Assembly (NCBI RefSeq): GCF_042685365.1
Contig: NZ_JBHUMY010000001.1
Span: 248,001-312,000, forward strand
Direction: 5' to 3'
Source: Paenibacillus_AP thailandensis
GTDB taxonomy: Bacteria > Bacillota > Bacilli > Paenibacillales > Paenibacillaceae
DNA length: 64,000 bases
Part shown: one piece after another, positions 41,771-49,982 of the stretch
How the letters are laid out: each line of letters starts with the position of its first letter
Position numbering within the stretch: the first letter of the stretch is position 1
Position numbers and translations under genes: made by a program
Notes under the pieces: generated by a model
Seen by the model: only the letters and a program-made list of their open reading frames with translations
Databases searched by the model: none
What the model was told of the DNA's origin: nothing

Positions 41771-42851
41771 ACGGCGTATACTGCTTGTTCCGCTGCTGCT
41801 TCTTCTGTTTGCGCAAGGCTGCGGTTTCAAAGATATCGACAAACGTTTTTTTATCGTGGCAACCGGCATTGACGCTTCCGGCGACGAAGACAAGCCGTAC
41901 CGGGTCACGATACGCCTGGCCATTCCTTCGCCTCAAGTCGAACCGGGCAAATCCAAAGCGGAGATCGAAACGATCGATGCGCCGACGGTGGCCGAGGCGA
42001 TGCGCCTCCTTAAATCGCATGTCGACAAGGAGCTGGATTTCGGCCATTGCAAAATATTTTTATTGGGCGAGAAGCTGGCGGCAAACGGATATAAAGAGGT
42101 GCTGGAATGGATGATGCGGAGAAGAGACATTCAAAACGTGGCGGACGTTGCCGTCGGTATTCCCGATACGGAGAAGATTCTGCACATCGAGCCGGTATCG
42201 GAGCGATATCCGGGCAATGCGCTGTTTTTTAGCTTTGGCGCGGACGGAACGGATTCCTCCTACATTGTCGTCAAATCCGTTTCGGAGTTTTCCAGAAGGG
42301 CTTACGAGAAAGGGTTGGACCCGATTCTGCCGGTCATCAAAGGCGAGAAACAAGGTTATATCATCAACCAGGCGGCGGTTTTCAATAAAAGCAGCATGGC
42401 GATGATGCTCTCGCCGGAAGAGACGCAAACCTATTTGCAGGTCGCGGAACGATTTTCGAATTCCTCGATCACGGCAAAAATCGAGTCCAAATCCGTTGTA
42501 TTGGCCGTTAATTATATTCAGACGAGATATAAATTCAAAAATTCCAACGAGATACCCGTACTCGAGATGAATATCAGAGCGCGCGCATTGATCGATGAAG
42601 CCCCTCGAGGCATGTTTGATCAAGAATGGGGAAGCATTGAGAAGCAAATATCCGAACAATATGCGGAGCAAGTCCGACGCCTTCTCGTAAAGCTGCAAAA
42701 GGCGGGCGTCGACCCGATCGGCTTCGGTTTAAATTACCGCGCCAACCATCCGGGCAACCAGGCGTTCGAGGAATGGAAAAAAATATATCCGAAATTGAAA
42801 TTCGAGATCAAATGCGATATTAAAATCGAGGGCACCGGTTTAATTGAGTAA
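41751..42851 (+). CDS. gerAC: GerA-family spore germination lipoprotein subunit C
   Basis: The lipoprotein subunit of the receptor. The signal MRPGHRKRRILLVPLLLLLFAQGC ends at a lipobox (FAQGC). The mature protein starts GFKDIDKRFFIVATGID and carries the GerAC domains (HCKIFLLGEKLA, VAVGIPDTEKIL, KLQKAGVDPIGFG). The start is ATG 41751, with GGAAAGGAAGGG upstream; it overlaps gerAB. 366 residues. Last gene of the operon, followed by a terminator. The operon appears complete with one copy each of A, B and C. Confidence 0.93.
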   Translation: MRPGHRKRRILLVPLLLLLFAQGCGFKDIDKRFFIVATGIDASGDEDKPYRVTIRLAIPSPQVEPGKSKAEIETIDAPTVAEAMRLLKSHVDKELDFGHCKIFLLGEKLAANGYKEVLEWMMRRRDIQNVADVAVGIPDTEKILHIEPVSERYPGNALFFSFGADGTDSSYIVVKSVSEFSRRAYEKGLDPILPVIKGEKQGYIINQAAVFNKSSMAMMLSPEETQTYLQVAERFSNSSITAKIESKSVVLAVNYIQTRYKFKNSNEIPVLEMNIRARALIDEAPRGMFDQEWGSIEKQISEQYAEQVRRLLVKLQKAGVDPIGFGLNYRANHPGNQAFEEWKKIYPKLKFEIKCDIKIEGTGLIE

Positions 42852-42856
42852 ATGTA

Positions 42857-42912
42857 AAAACGCTCCTTGCACCCGGGACGTTAATTGCATCCCATCGTAC
42901 AAGGAGCGTTTC
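42857..42912 (+). terminator. Terminator of the germination operon
   Basis: AAAACGCTCCTTG pairs with CAAGGAGCGTTT (about 12 bp) over a loop of about 30 bases, ending in TTTCT. Confidence 0.78.
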
Positions 42913-43050
42913 TGTCTGGGACACGCCGGAAGCATAACCGTTAAGAGCCAATCTACAGAACCTGCTTGTTACTCCCTTGTCGTTCTTATCCCTTTTGCTC
43001 AGTCAACATCATCCGGCATGGCCGGCTCTTCAGAGCCCAGTCCCCCGACG

Positions 43051-43968
43051 TCAATGACTTTGCAGGAACGCTTCGATCTCCGAGCGCGTCGGGACCGAGG
43101 TCTGTGCGCCGGCTCGGGTTACGCCGATCGCCGATGCCGCCGATGCGAACCGGAGCGCCTCGGCCGGCTCGATACCGTTCAAGCTTGCGGCGGCATACGC
43201 GCCGATAAACGTATCGCCTGCAGCCGTCGTATCGACCGGGCTGACGCGAAATGCCGGGATCCGGTGCCTGCGCCCGGACCGGTCGGCATAAAAGCAGCCT
43301 TCCGCTCCCAGCGTTATAATCGCCGCTTCCACTCCCTTTTGAAGCAAACCGCTTGCAGCCTCCTCAAGACCGGAATCATCGTCCGGACGGATTCCGGTAA
43401 TCGTCTCCGTCTCGGTTTCGTTCAATATAATCGTGTGAACGAAGGGCAGCGATTCGTCGGGAACGGGAGCTGCCGGCGCGGGATTATAAAAAACGCGGGC
43501 CCCCGTTTTGGATGCGTGGTTCAAGACGGCTTGATTCGTAGCCCAAGGAATTTCGTTTTGCAGCAAAATGACAGTGTCTTTGCTCCAGCTTTCGGCGCTT
43601 CTGCCGACCAATGTCCAATCGACGAGGGCGTTCGCTCCTTCGCAAAGCACGATTTGATTTTCGCCGTTCGCCGAAACCGTAATAAAGGCCATTCCCGATA
43701 TTCCCTGCACGACGGAAATCTCGTCCGTTCCTACCCCGTATTGCTTCAGCGATTGCAGAAGGGGCTCGCCGAACGCATCGCTGCCGACGGCCCCGACCAT
43801 GACGGTTGAAGCGCCCGCAAGCGAAGATGCAACCGCCTGATTCGCTCCTTTGCCGCCTGGATGAAAAGCAGCTCCGCGGGCATGTATCGTTTCGCCCGGC
43901 TTCGGAAATTGCTCGACGCTGCTGACTACGTCCATGTTAATGCTGCCAACGACGATAATGTTACGCAT
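43051..43968 (-). CDS. rbsK: PfkB-family ribokinase
   Basis: Phosphorylates D-ribose at O5, or a related sugar. 305 residues. N-terminal signature HPGGKGANQAVASSLAGA; C-terminal signature VDTTAAGDTFIGAYAAASL with the catalytic Asp in the GD pair. The start GSINMDVVSSVEQFPKPGETI is typical of ribokinase rather than fructokinase or KdgK. No ribose transporter lies nearby. Its start overlaps the 3' end of the IPP isomerase gene by 8 bp, so the two genes are co-translated, an unusual pairing. Confidence 0.87.
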   Translation of the reverse strand: MRNIIVVGSINMDVVSSVEQFPKPGETIHARGAAFHPGGKGANQAVASSLAGASTVMVGAVGSDAFGEPLLQSLKQYGVGTDEISVVQGISGMAFITVSANGENQIVLCEGANALVDWTLVGRSAESWSKDTVILLQNEIPWATNQAVLNHASKTGARVFYNPAPAAPVPDESLPFVHTIILNETETETITGIRPDDDSGLEEAASGLLQKGVEAAIITLGAEGCFYADRSGRRHRIPAFRVSPVDTTAAGDTFIGAYAAASLNGIEPAEALRFASAASAIGVTRAGAQTSVPTRSEIEAFLQSH

Positions 43969-45043
43969 AACCGTATCTCCTGTTCTCTAATCTATTCGTT
44001 TGCCGAAGCTCCGCGATGGTGCCGGCTCCGATTCCGAACATAGCGGTACGAAGCTCGAATTCGATCCGTTCGAATTGTGCGGCAAGCGTCTCCACCGCCT
44101 TTGCCCTGCTCTTCTCTGCCGCATTCGGCAGCAAAATCCGGCCGAACCCGGCCAAATCGGCACCGAGCGCGATCGCTTTCGCCGCGTCGACGCCGCTTTT
44201 CAGCCCGCCGCTGGCGATAACCGACGTTGCCGGAGCCGCTCGTTTTACATCGATCAACGCTTCCGACGTCGAGATTCCCCAGTCTGCAAAAGCTTCGGCC
44301 GCCTGGCGCCGCATCGGCGTCGTGCGGAATTTTTCGACCTGGCTCCAAGAAGTGCCTCCCGCGCCCGCTACGTCGATGAAGGCAATGCCCGCTTCCGCCA
44401 GCCTCTCCGCAGTATCGCCGTCTATCCCCCAGCCAACTTCCTTTATGCCGACGGGAACGCTCAATGCATCGCAGACATCCTTAATTTTGCGCAATAAACC
44501 GCGAAAATCCGTATTCCCTTCCGGCTGGAACACTTCCTGCATGCCGTTTAAATGCAGCACAAGCGCATCCGCTTCCGCCATTTCCACCGCCCGGATGCAA
44601 TCGCCCCAATCGAAGCCGTAGTTCAGTTGAACCGCCCCCAGATTGGCGATAACCGGCACATGCGGGGCTTCGTTTCTTATGTAAAAAGAAGCGGCCAGTT
44701 CTTCTTTCTCGATAGCCGCGCGCATGGAACCAAGCCCGATCGCCCAGCCGCGCGCCTCGGCGACCTCGGCCAAACGGCGGTTGATGTCGCCGGACTCGCT
44801 TGTTCCGCCCGTCATGGAGCTGACCAGGAGCGGCGTTTTTAACGCTTTGCCAAGCCAGGTCGTACTTATGTTGATGTCGTCGAAGGACAACTCCGGGAGG
44901 GCGTTATGGCGAAACCGGAAACGCTCGAAGCCGGTCTCGATGCCAGCTCCGTTTACATCCTCCTGCAAGCAAATCCGAATATGCTCGCCCTTCCGTTTTG
45001 AAGTGGAATCTCCTTCCAACGAGGCTTCCGGCCTCTGCGTCAT
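43961..45043 (-). CDS. fni: Type 2 isopentenyl-diphosphate delta-isomerase (FMN/NADPH dependent)
   Basis: Interconverts IPP and DMAPP using reduced FMN. 360 residues, TIM-barrel. Diagnostic segments: LVSSMTGGTSESGDINRRLAEVA, GIKEVGWGIDGDTAERLAEAG, IDVAGAGGTSWSQVE and the FMN phosphate site ASGGLKSGVDAAKAIALGADLAGFGR. The start is ATG 45041-45043 (MTQRPEASLEGDS) because AGGAGG lies 7 bp upstream. Together with ispG elsewhere in the window it indicates MEP-pathway isoprenoid synthesis with a type 2 isomerase. A long leader with tandem repeats separates gene and promoter. Confidence 0.95.
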   Translation of the reverse strand: MTQRPEASLEGDSTSKRKGEHIRICLQEDVNGAGIETGFERFRFRHNALPELSFDDINISTTWLGKALKTPLLVSSMTGGTSESGDINRRLAEVAEARGWAIGLGSMRAAIEKEELAASFYIRNEAPHVPVIANLGAVQLNYGFDWGDCIRAVEMAEADALVLHLNGMQEVFQPEGNTDFRGLLRKIKDVCDALSVPVGIKEVGWGIDGDTAERLAEAGIAFIDVAGAGGTSWSQVEKFRTTPMRRQAAEAFADWGISTSEALIDVKRAAPATSVIASGGLKSGVDAAKAIALGADLAGFGRILLPNAAEKSRAKAVETLAAQFERIEFELRTAMFGIGAGTIAELRQTNRLENRRYGYA

Positions 45044-45060
45044 GAACGTTCCTCCTAAAA

Positions 45061-45225
45061 GGTTTTTTAGAATACGCAACGAGATTCGTTGCGGGATAAA
45101 AAAGCCTGCTTCGTAAGCGTTGCTTGGTTTTTTAGAATACGCAACTGGATACGGTGCGGATAAAAAGCCTGCTTCGTAAGCGTTGCTTGGTTTCTATAGA
45201 ATAATCGCCGGGATAGGTTGCGGGC
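45061..45225. repeat. Tandem repeat, two full copies plus a decayed third, upstream of fni
   Basis: Copy 1 is 45061-45125, copy 2 is 45126-45188, and a degenerate copy starts at 45189. Both full copies begin GGTTTTTTAGAATACGCAAC and end GCCTGCTTCGTAAGCG-TTGCTT; the middle differs. In copy 1 GCAACGA and TCGTTGC form a 7-bp hairpin, which is weaker in copy 2. On the minus strand these lie in the fni leader RNA. Confidence 0.88.
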
Positions 45226-45320
45226 CGAGAAAAACTGCTGTTGAAGCCCTTCGAGGATGAGCGTTCGCGTTTACATGATTGTTTTTGGCCTAGGCTTTAA
45301 AAACTTCACCCTATCTTTTA

Positions 45321-45349
45321 ATCATACAATTATTCTATTTTAGTGTAAA
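45321..45349 (-). promoter_or_regulatory. Sigma-A promoter of fni-rbsK
   Basis: TTTACA (45344-45349), 17 bp, TATGAT (45321-45326) on the minus strand. The predicted leader to the fni start is about 270 bases and includes the tandem repeats. Confidence 0.75.
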
Positions 45350-45394
45350 TGCGGACCGGACTGATCAACGGATTATACAATCGGCGTCACAATA

Positions 45395-45468
45395 ATGATT
45401 AACAAAATCATAATATTGATTGATATGCTCAAATATCTATTGTTCCGAGTCATTTTTTGCCTTACAAT
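45395..45468 (+). promoter_or_regulatory. nagB promoter with upstream inverted repeat
   Basis: TTGTTC (45440-45445), 17 bp, TACAAT (45463-45468). About 30 bp upstream of the -35, the inverted repeat ATGATT-N5-AATCAT (45395-45411) may be an operator for a sugar-responsive regulator; I cannot match it to a named site. Confidence 0.6.
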
Positions 45469-45501
45469 GAAATCAAGAAGATGGATAAAGGAGGAAACAG
45501 C

Positions 45502-46230
45502 ATGCAGATTATCCGATTCGATACGGCCGGAGAGCTTGACGCTTACGCGGCCAACGTTATGGCCGAGACGATAAAATCCAAGAACAATCCGGTTTTAGGA
45601 TTGGCTACAGGCTCCACGCCGCTCGGCATTTACGACAAAATGGCGGAATTATACCGCGGCGGACAACTTTCCTTCGAACGCGTGACGACTTTTAATCTGG
45701 ACGAATACGTCGGCTTGCCTGCAAACCACGAACAAAGTTATGCTTATTACATGAGTAAGCACCTGTTTTCCAAAATTAACATTCCGAAAAATCAAACAAA
45801 CCTGCCGAACGGCATCGCAGAAAATTTGGAGCAGGAATGCGCCGGCTACGAAGCGAAGCTGGAATCGCGTCCCATCGACATTCAGCTGCTCGGTCTCGGG
45901 CATAACGGCCATATCGGATTCAACGAGCCGGGCGAGACGCTGTCCGGAAAAACCCATGTGGTGGAGTTGAAGCCGGAAACGCGAAAAGCGAACGCGCGGT
46001 TTTTCGATTCGCTCGACGATGTCCCGAAGTACGCCGTTACGATGGGCGTTGGATCGATTTTGAAAGCAAATACGATTATGTTGGCGGTACGGGGCGCAGA
46101 CAAGGCGGCGATCGTACGCGAAGCGCTGACCGGTCCTATTACGACGAAAGTGCCGGCTTCTTTGCTTCAGACGCATCCCCGCGTACTTGTGCTGCTGGAC
46201 CGCGAAGCGGGAAGGATGTTGGAACGATGA
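45502..46230 (+). CDS. nagB: Glucosamine-6-phosphate deaminase
   Basis: Converts glucosamine-6-phosphate to fructose-6-phosphate and ammonia. Conserved motifs: LGLATGSTPLGIYDKMAEL, TFNLDEYVGLP, LGLGHNGHIGFNEPG and MGVGSILKA. The start ATG 45502 has AAAGGAGG upstream; the longer frame from 45457 overlaps the promoter and is unlikely. 242 residues. The stop overlaps nagA as ATGA. It provides the second step of amino-sugar catabolism after NagA. Confidence 0.96.
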   Translation: MQIIRFDTAGELDAYAANVMAETIKSKNNPVLGLATGSTPLGIYDKMAELYRGGQLSFERVTTFNLDEYVGLPANHEQSYAYYMSKHLFSKINIPKNQTNLPNGIAENLEQECAGYEAKLESRPIDIQLLGLGHNGHIGFNEPGETLSGKTHVVELKPETRKANARFFDSLDDVPKYAVTMGVGSILKANTIMLAVRGADKAAIVREALTGPITTKVPASLLQTHPRVLVLLDREAGRMLER

Positions 46231-47414
46231 ACGAAGCAGAAAACAATTGGCTCATCCGTAATGTCAATATCGTGCTGGAAGACCGGACGGTCAAAGGGGC
46301 CGTAAAGGTTCGCAACGGCGTCATCGACCGGATTGTGCCGGAAGGGGAGCTTGCCGTTCCAGAAGAAGGAGAACGCTTAAACGAGACGGACGGACGGAAC
46401 GGCTGGCTGCTTCCGGGCTTTATCGACATTCATGTGCACGGCGGCTTCGGATCGGATTTTATGGATGCCGGCCGCGACAGCTACGACGCCATAACCCGCT
46501 TCCATGCGGCAAACGGCACGACAGGCATGCTGGCGACGACGGTTACGGCTTCGAAGCAAGCGATCGACGCGGTGCTTGAAGCGGCAGCCGAATACCGCGC
46601 TCGGCCGATGCCTTACGCCGCTTTGTACGGCGTTCATCTGGAAGGCCCTTTTATTAGCGAGAAGTGGCCCGGCGCCCAGAATCCGGCGTTTATTGCCGAT
46701 CCGCGTCTGGACTGGCTTGAGGAATGGGTCGGCCGTTACCCCGGCCTTGTAAAGATGGTGACGTTGGCGCCGGAAAAAAACGGAGCGATCGAAGCCGTAT
46801 CTTGGCTGGCGAAGCAAGGCGTTATTGCTGCCGCGGGTCATACCGACGCTTTATATGCCGATATGGAGAGAGCGGCGAATGCCGGGCTCACGCATGCCGT
46901 CCATACATATAACGCCATGCGCGGCCTGCACCACCGGGAACCCGGCACGCTTGGCGCGGTATTGTCCGACGACCGGATCTACGCGGAGGTTATTGCGGAC
47001 GGGCATCATGTCCACCCGGCGGCGATATCGCTCCTCGCTTCGGCGAAGCCGGCCGACAAGCTGATATTGATTACCGACGCCATATCGGCTGCCGGCATGC
47101 CCGACGGCGACTATGATCTTGGAGGTCTTCCCGTCGTCATGAGCGGAGGCGTCGCGAGACTGAAGGACGGCGGCGGCAATTTGGCCGGAAGCTGTCTGAC
47201 GATGATCGGCGCGGTCCGCTATATGCTGGCGAACACGAATCTCGGCATCGTCTCGGTAAGCCGGCTGGCAAGCGGCAATCCGGCTAAGCGCCTAGGTCTA
47301 TACGGCGATACCGGCTCCATAGCGGCAGGCAAACGAGCCGATCTCGTCCTGACCGATGAAAAGTTCGATGTTGTTGGCACATGGGTAGCCGGCAACCGGG
47401 TATTCGAGGCATAG
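46227..47414 (+). CDS. nagA: N-acetylglucosamine-6-phosphate deacetylase
   Basis: Removes the acetyl group from GlcNAc-6-P. A metal-dependent amidohydrolase of 395 residues: metal motif LPGFIDIHVHGGFGSDF, LHLEGPF-like segment YGVHLEGPFISEKWPGAQN, AAGHTDALYADM, ADGHHVHP and the catalytic Asp in ILITDAISAAGMPDG. It overlaps nagB by 4 bp. The reversed order nagB-nagA (Bacillus has nagA-nagB) is common in Paenibacillaceae. A shared terminator follows. Confidence 0.96.
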   Translation: MNEAENNWLIRNVNIVLEDRTVKGAVKVRNGVIDRIVPEGELAVPEEGERLNETDGRNGWLLPGFIDIHVHGGFGSDFMDAGRDSYDAITRFHAANGTTGMLATTVTASKQAIDAVLEAAAEYRARPMPYAALYGVHLEGPFISEKWPGAQNPAFIADPRLDWLEEWVGRYPGLVKMVTLAPEKNGAIEAVSWLAKQGVIAAAGHTDALYADMERAANAGLTHAVHTYNAMRGLHHREPGTLGAVLSDDRIYAEVIADGHHVHPAAISLLASAKPADKLILITDAISAAGMPDGDYDLGGLPVVMSGGVARLKDGGGNLAGSCLTMIGAVRYMLANTNLGIVSVSRLASGNPAKRLGLYGDTGSIAAGKRADLVLTDEKFDVVGTWVAGNRVFEA

Positions 47415-47517
47415 CGTTAATGCTTCATACTTCATATTGCTTCGTCGCCCATGGCGGAAGTTTTCACAATCCCGCTGCTCAAGCGGCAATGTTAAAGCGA
47501 TACATCCTAGCGTTTTT

Positions 47518-47568
47518 AAAAAAAGAGTCGGCATTCGCCAAAGCGGCGAAGCCGACTCTTTTTTTTCA
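47518..47568. terminator. Bidirectional terminator between nagA and the DeoR gene
   Basis: AAAAGAGTCGGC pairs with GCCGACTCTTTT, with an inner TTCGCC/GGCGAA stem and T8 on the plus strand. Confidence 0.9.
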
Positions 47569-47607
47569 CAAATTAAGGCTCTCTCATTTCCGGGGAAATG
47601 AACGCCG

Positions 47608-48399
47608 TTATGCCTGTTCGGCGACATAAACTTGAATGCCGTTCTCCGCAGCCGCCGCGGATAAAGCTTCCGGCAGCGGCTTATCGGTTATGAACGCTTG
47701 AATTTCGGACAAATCGGCGATGGAAAACAAAGAAGACTTGCCTACCTTCGTTTCGTCGAACACGGCGTAAGTGTACTGGGAACGCTGAATAAGCGCCTTT
47801 GCGATTTGCGCCTCCTGCTCGGAATAAGTCGTTATGCCGTTGGCTTCGGAAACGCCGTCCACCCCGATAAACATCTTGCCGATATTCAAATGGGCAACCA
47901 TTCCTTCTCCCAACGGTCCGCACAGTTCAAAGCTGTTATGCCGCATAATGCCGCCGGTTACGACAACCTGAACGCCGCTTCCCGCAAGCTCCATCGCGAT
48001 ATTGACCGCATTCGTTACGACCGTGATGCCGCTTCTCGTTTTCAGCATTTTGGCGATTAAATAATTCGTTGTACCGCCCGAAAGGCCGACAATATCCCCT
48101 TCTTCGATCAAGGTTGCCGCAACGGCGGCGATTCTTTCCTTTTCGAGATAGGACAAGCCTTCCTTCTCGGAGAACGGAAGCTCGCGCACCGCGTTTAATC
48201 CGTCGTACATGGCCCCGCCAATCGTGCGGATCAGCGGATAAGCCGCCTCCATTTGCTCTAAATCCCTTCTTGCTGTCGCTTCAGAGCAGCCGAATTTCTC
48301 GACGATTTCTTGAATCGTAATGCGGCCCTGCTGCTTTAACAGCTGCAGGATGCCTTCCCTGCGACGCTGCCCTTTCGAGGCGGCCAATTCTCCGCTCAT
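47608..48399 (-). CDS. DeoR-family sugar-responsive transcriptional repressor
   Basis: 263 residues. The N-terminal winged helix begins KGQRRREGILQLLKQQGRITIQEIVEKFGCSEATARRDLEQME and has the RTIGGAM signature. The C-terminal DeoR effector domain has VGLSGGTTNYLIAKML and FIGVDGVSEANGITTYSEQEA, the usual phosphosugar-binding region. The start lies directly after the kinase stop (1-bp step), so kinase and regulator are one operon. Convergent with nagBA; it may control its own kinase operon, nagBA, or both. Confidence 0.92.
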   Translation of the reverse strand: MSGELAASKGQRRREGILQLLKQQGRITIQEIVEKFGCSEATARRDLEQMEAAYPLIRTIGGAMYDGLNAVRELPFSEKEGLSYLEKERIAAVAATLIEEGDIVGLSGGTTNYLIAKMLKTRSGITVVTNAVNIAMELAGSGVQVVVTGGIMRHNSFELCGPLGEGMVAHLNIGKMFIGVDGVSEANGITTYSEQEAQIAKALIQRSQYTYAVFDETKVGKSSLFSIADLSEIQAFITDKPLPEALSAAAAENGIQVYVAEQA

Positions 48400-49356
48400 T
48401 TACCGTTCCACCCACGCTTTATTGCCAAGTCTTTGCTCTACCGCGCTCCATTCTGGCAGCGCTTCCCAATCGCCCCGCATTTGAACGACCAACGAACCGT
48501 TTACGCTGGCAAGACGAACCGCCTCATGCGGCGACATCCCCTTCACCAGGCCAGCCAAAAATCCGGCGCAAAAGCCGTCGCCGGCTCCGACCGTATCGAT
48601 AACCTGCTCGGCCGGGTAAAACGGAACGACGGTCTCCGCGCCATTGTCGAGAACGACCGTATTGTCGCCTCGTCCTTTAATGACCGTAACCGCGCGGAGA
48701 GATGCCAGTTCATCCTTCACCTTGTCGTAATCGTCGGTATCGTACAGCAGCTTAAGCTCGTCCCAACCCGGCAAAAAATAATCCGCTTCCGCCGCAAGCG
48801 GCAGCAGCGCTTCCCTTGCCTCTTCGATCGTCCACAGCTTTAAGCGCAAATTCGGATCAAAGCATACTTTGACGCCCGCATCCTTCGCAATGCCGATCGC
48901 CCGGCGGACGGTCCTTCTGCAATTTTCGCTGAGCGCCGCGGTAATTCCCGTCACATGCAAAATTTTCGCCCCGCGAATATACGCCTCGTCCAGCTGGTCC
49001 TCGGTCATGCGGCTCGCTGCGGAATGCTTGCGGTAATAGTGTACGGACACCCTGCCCGCCACCTTCTCCCGGAACATCAGTCCGGTAGGAGCCTCGCCGC
49101 TTAAGCGCGCCCGCGATACGTCAACGCCTTCGGCCCGCAGCGCTTTTAGAATCATTTTGCCAAACGGGTCGTCCCCCAAGGTCCCGAACCAGCCGGAAGA
49201 AACGCCCAGCCGCGCAACCCCGATCGCGACGTTGCTTTCCGCTCCGCCGAAGCTTTGCTCCAGCGTTGCCGCCCGCTCCAGAGCGCGATGCTCCTCCGGC
49301 ATAAACAAGGCCATCGATTCCCCGAACGTAATAATATCTGGCGATGATTGCTGCAT
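48400..49356 (-). CDS. PfkB-family sugar kinase, 2-keto-3-deoxygluconate kinase-like
   Basis: 318 residues. Signatures are EQSFGGAESNVAIGVARLG at the N-terminal PfkB site and IDTVGAGDGFCAGFLAGLV at the C-terminal site with the catalytic Asp. The central FDPNLRLKLW and PGWDELKLLY match KdgK proteins better than ribokinase or fructokinase. The start is ATG 49354-49356 (MQQSSPDIITFGESM), with AGGAGGAG upstream; the frame is open to 49386. Pairing with a DeoR regulator suggests a sugar-acid or hexose catabolic unit whose transporter lies elsewhere. The exact substrate is not certain. Confidence 0.85.
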   Translation of the reverse strand: MQQSSPDIITFGESMALFMPEEHRALERAATLEQSFGGAESNVAIGVARLGVSSGWFGTLGDDPFGKMILKALRAEGVDVSRARLSGEAPTGLMFREKVAGRVSVHYYRKHSAASRMTEDQLDEAYIRGAKILHVTGITAALSENCRRTVRRAIGIAKDAGVKVCFDPNLRLKLWTIEEAREALLPLAAEADYFLPGWDELKLLYDTDDYDKVKDELASLRAVTVIKGRGDNTVVLDNGAETVVPFYPAEQVIDTVGAGDGFCAGFLAGLVKGMSPHEAVRLASVNGSLVVQMRGDWEALPEWSAVEQRLGNKAWVER

Positions 49357-49390
49357 CCTCTCTCCTCCTGCAATTGGAATGATCAAGCCG

Positions 49391-49816
49391 TTAGGCGTAT
49401 ATCGGGAAAGCCATAAAATAGATCACGATAATGTAAAGAACGAGAACGATGAGACTAAGCAAACGCGCCTTGCCGATGAAAGCCGTTGCGCTCTGTCCCG
49501 CTTGAATGGACGAAACGACTTGCTTCAGCGGCTTGGAAATAATGCCGGAGAAAGCGGCGATCGCAAGAAACAACACGATCACAAGCACGATCCAAAAGAC
49601 GGAATAGTCCGATTGCGAAATCAAATAGCCGCCGGTCAGAAGTTGAATAATGAGGCAATATTGGACGATCCGGTTGGCAACGGCCAGACCTTCCGCCAAG
49701 CCTTGCTGTCCGGCTCCCGCCAACTTGGATGCACGGCCGATCATAATGGGGAGCACGATATAGAAGCCCATACCGACAGCTCCAAGCAAATGCAAGAACC
49801 AAAAAACTTCATTCAT
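49391..49816 (-). CDS. Small four-helix membrane protein, unknown function
   Basis: 141 residues with four hydrophobic segments (about 5-28, 48-68, 72-95 and 115-138) and short charged loops; starts MNEVFWFLHLLGAVGMGFYIVLP. No catalytic motif I recognise; the layout recalls small integral membrane proteins of the DUF2269/copper-resistance CopD type, but the similarity is only general. It has its own promoter (49901-49929) and ends 35 bp before the kinase gene, so read-through into the kinase operon is possible. Confidence 0.75.
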   Translation of the reverse strand: MNEVFWFLHLLGAVGMGFYIVLPIMIGRASKLAGAGQQGLAEGLAVANRIVQYCLIIQLLTGGYLISQSDYSVFWIVLVIVLFLAIAAFSGIISKPLKQVVSSIQAGQSATAFIGKARLLSLIVLVLYIIVIYFMAFPIYA

Positions 49817-49900
49817 TCCTTTTTTCCTCCCGATGATTCGCTCTTCAATTTTTAATTAGTCACTTAAGCAATCGCTTTCTCAAGCAATATTCTACCAAAC

Positions 49901-49929
49901 AGTATACTAGAAGAGCGGCTTTAGGACAA
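49901..49929 (-). promoter_or_regulatory. Promoter of the 141-aa membrane protein gene
   Basis: TTGTCC (49924-49929), 17 bp, TATACT (49901-49906) on the minus strand. Confidence 0.6.
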
Positions 49930-49982
49930 ATGCTTCCCTGCACGCGCCGAGGCGCGGATAAGAATGTCGGCCTTCTCTCCGC

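Noticed and set aside
45061..45225. Possible CRISPR or T-box in the fni leader
   Set aside because: Repeat ends are contiguous without spacers, and the T-box core GGTGG-ACCGCG is absent.
45240..45456. Additional gene in the fni-nagB gap
   Set aside because: No frame with a ribosome binding site; the gap is explained by two divergent promoters, an inverted repeat and the fni leader.
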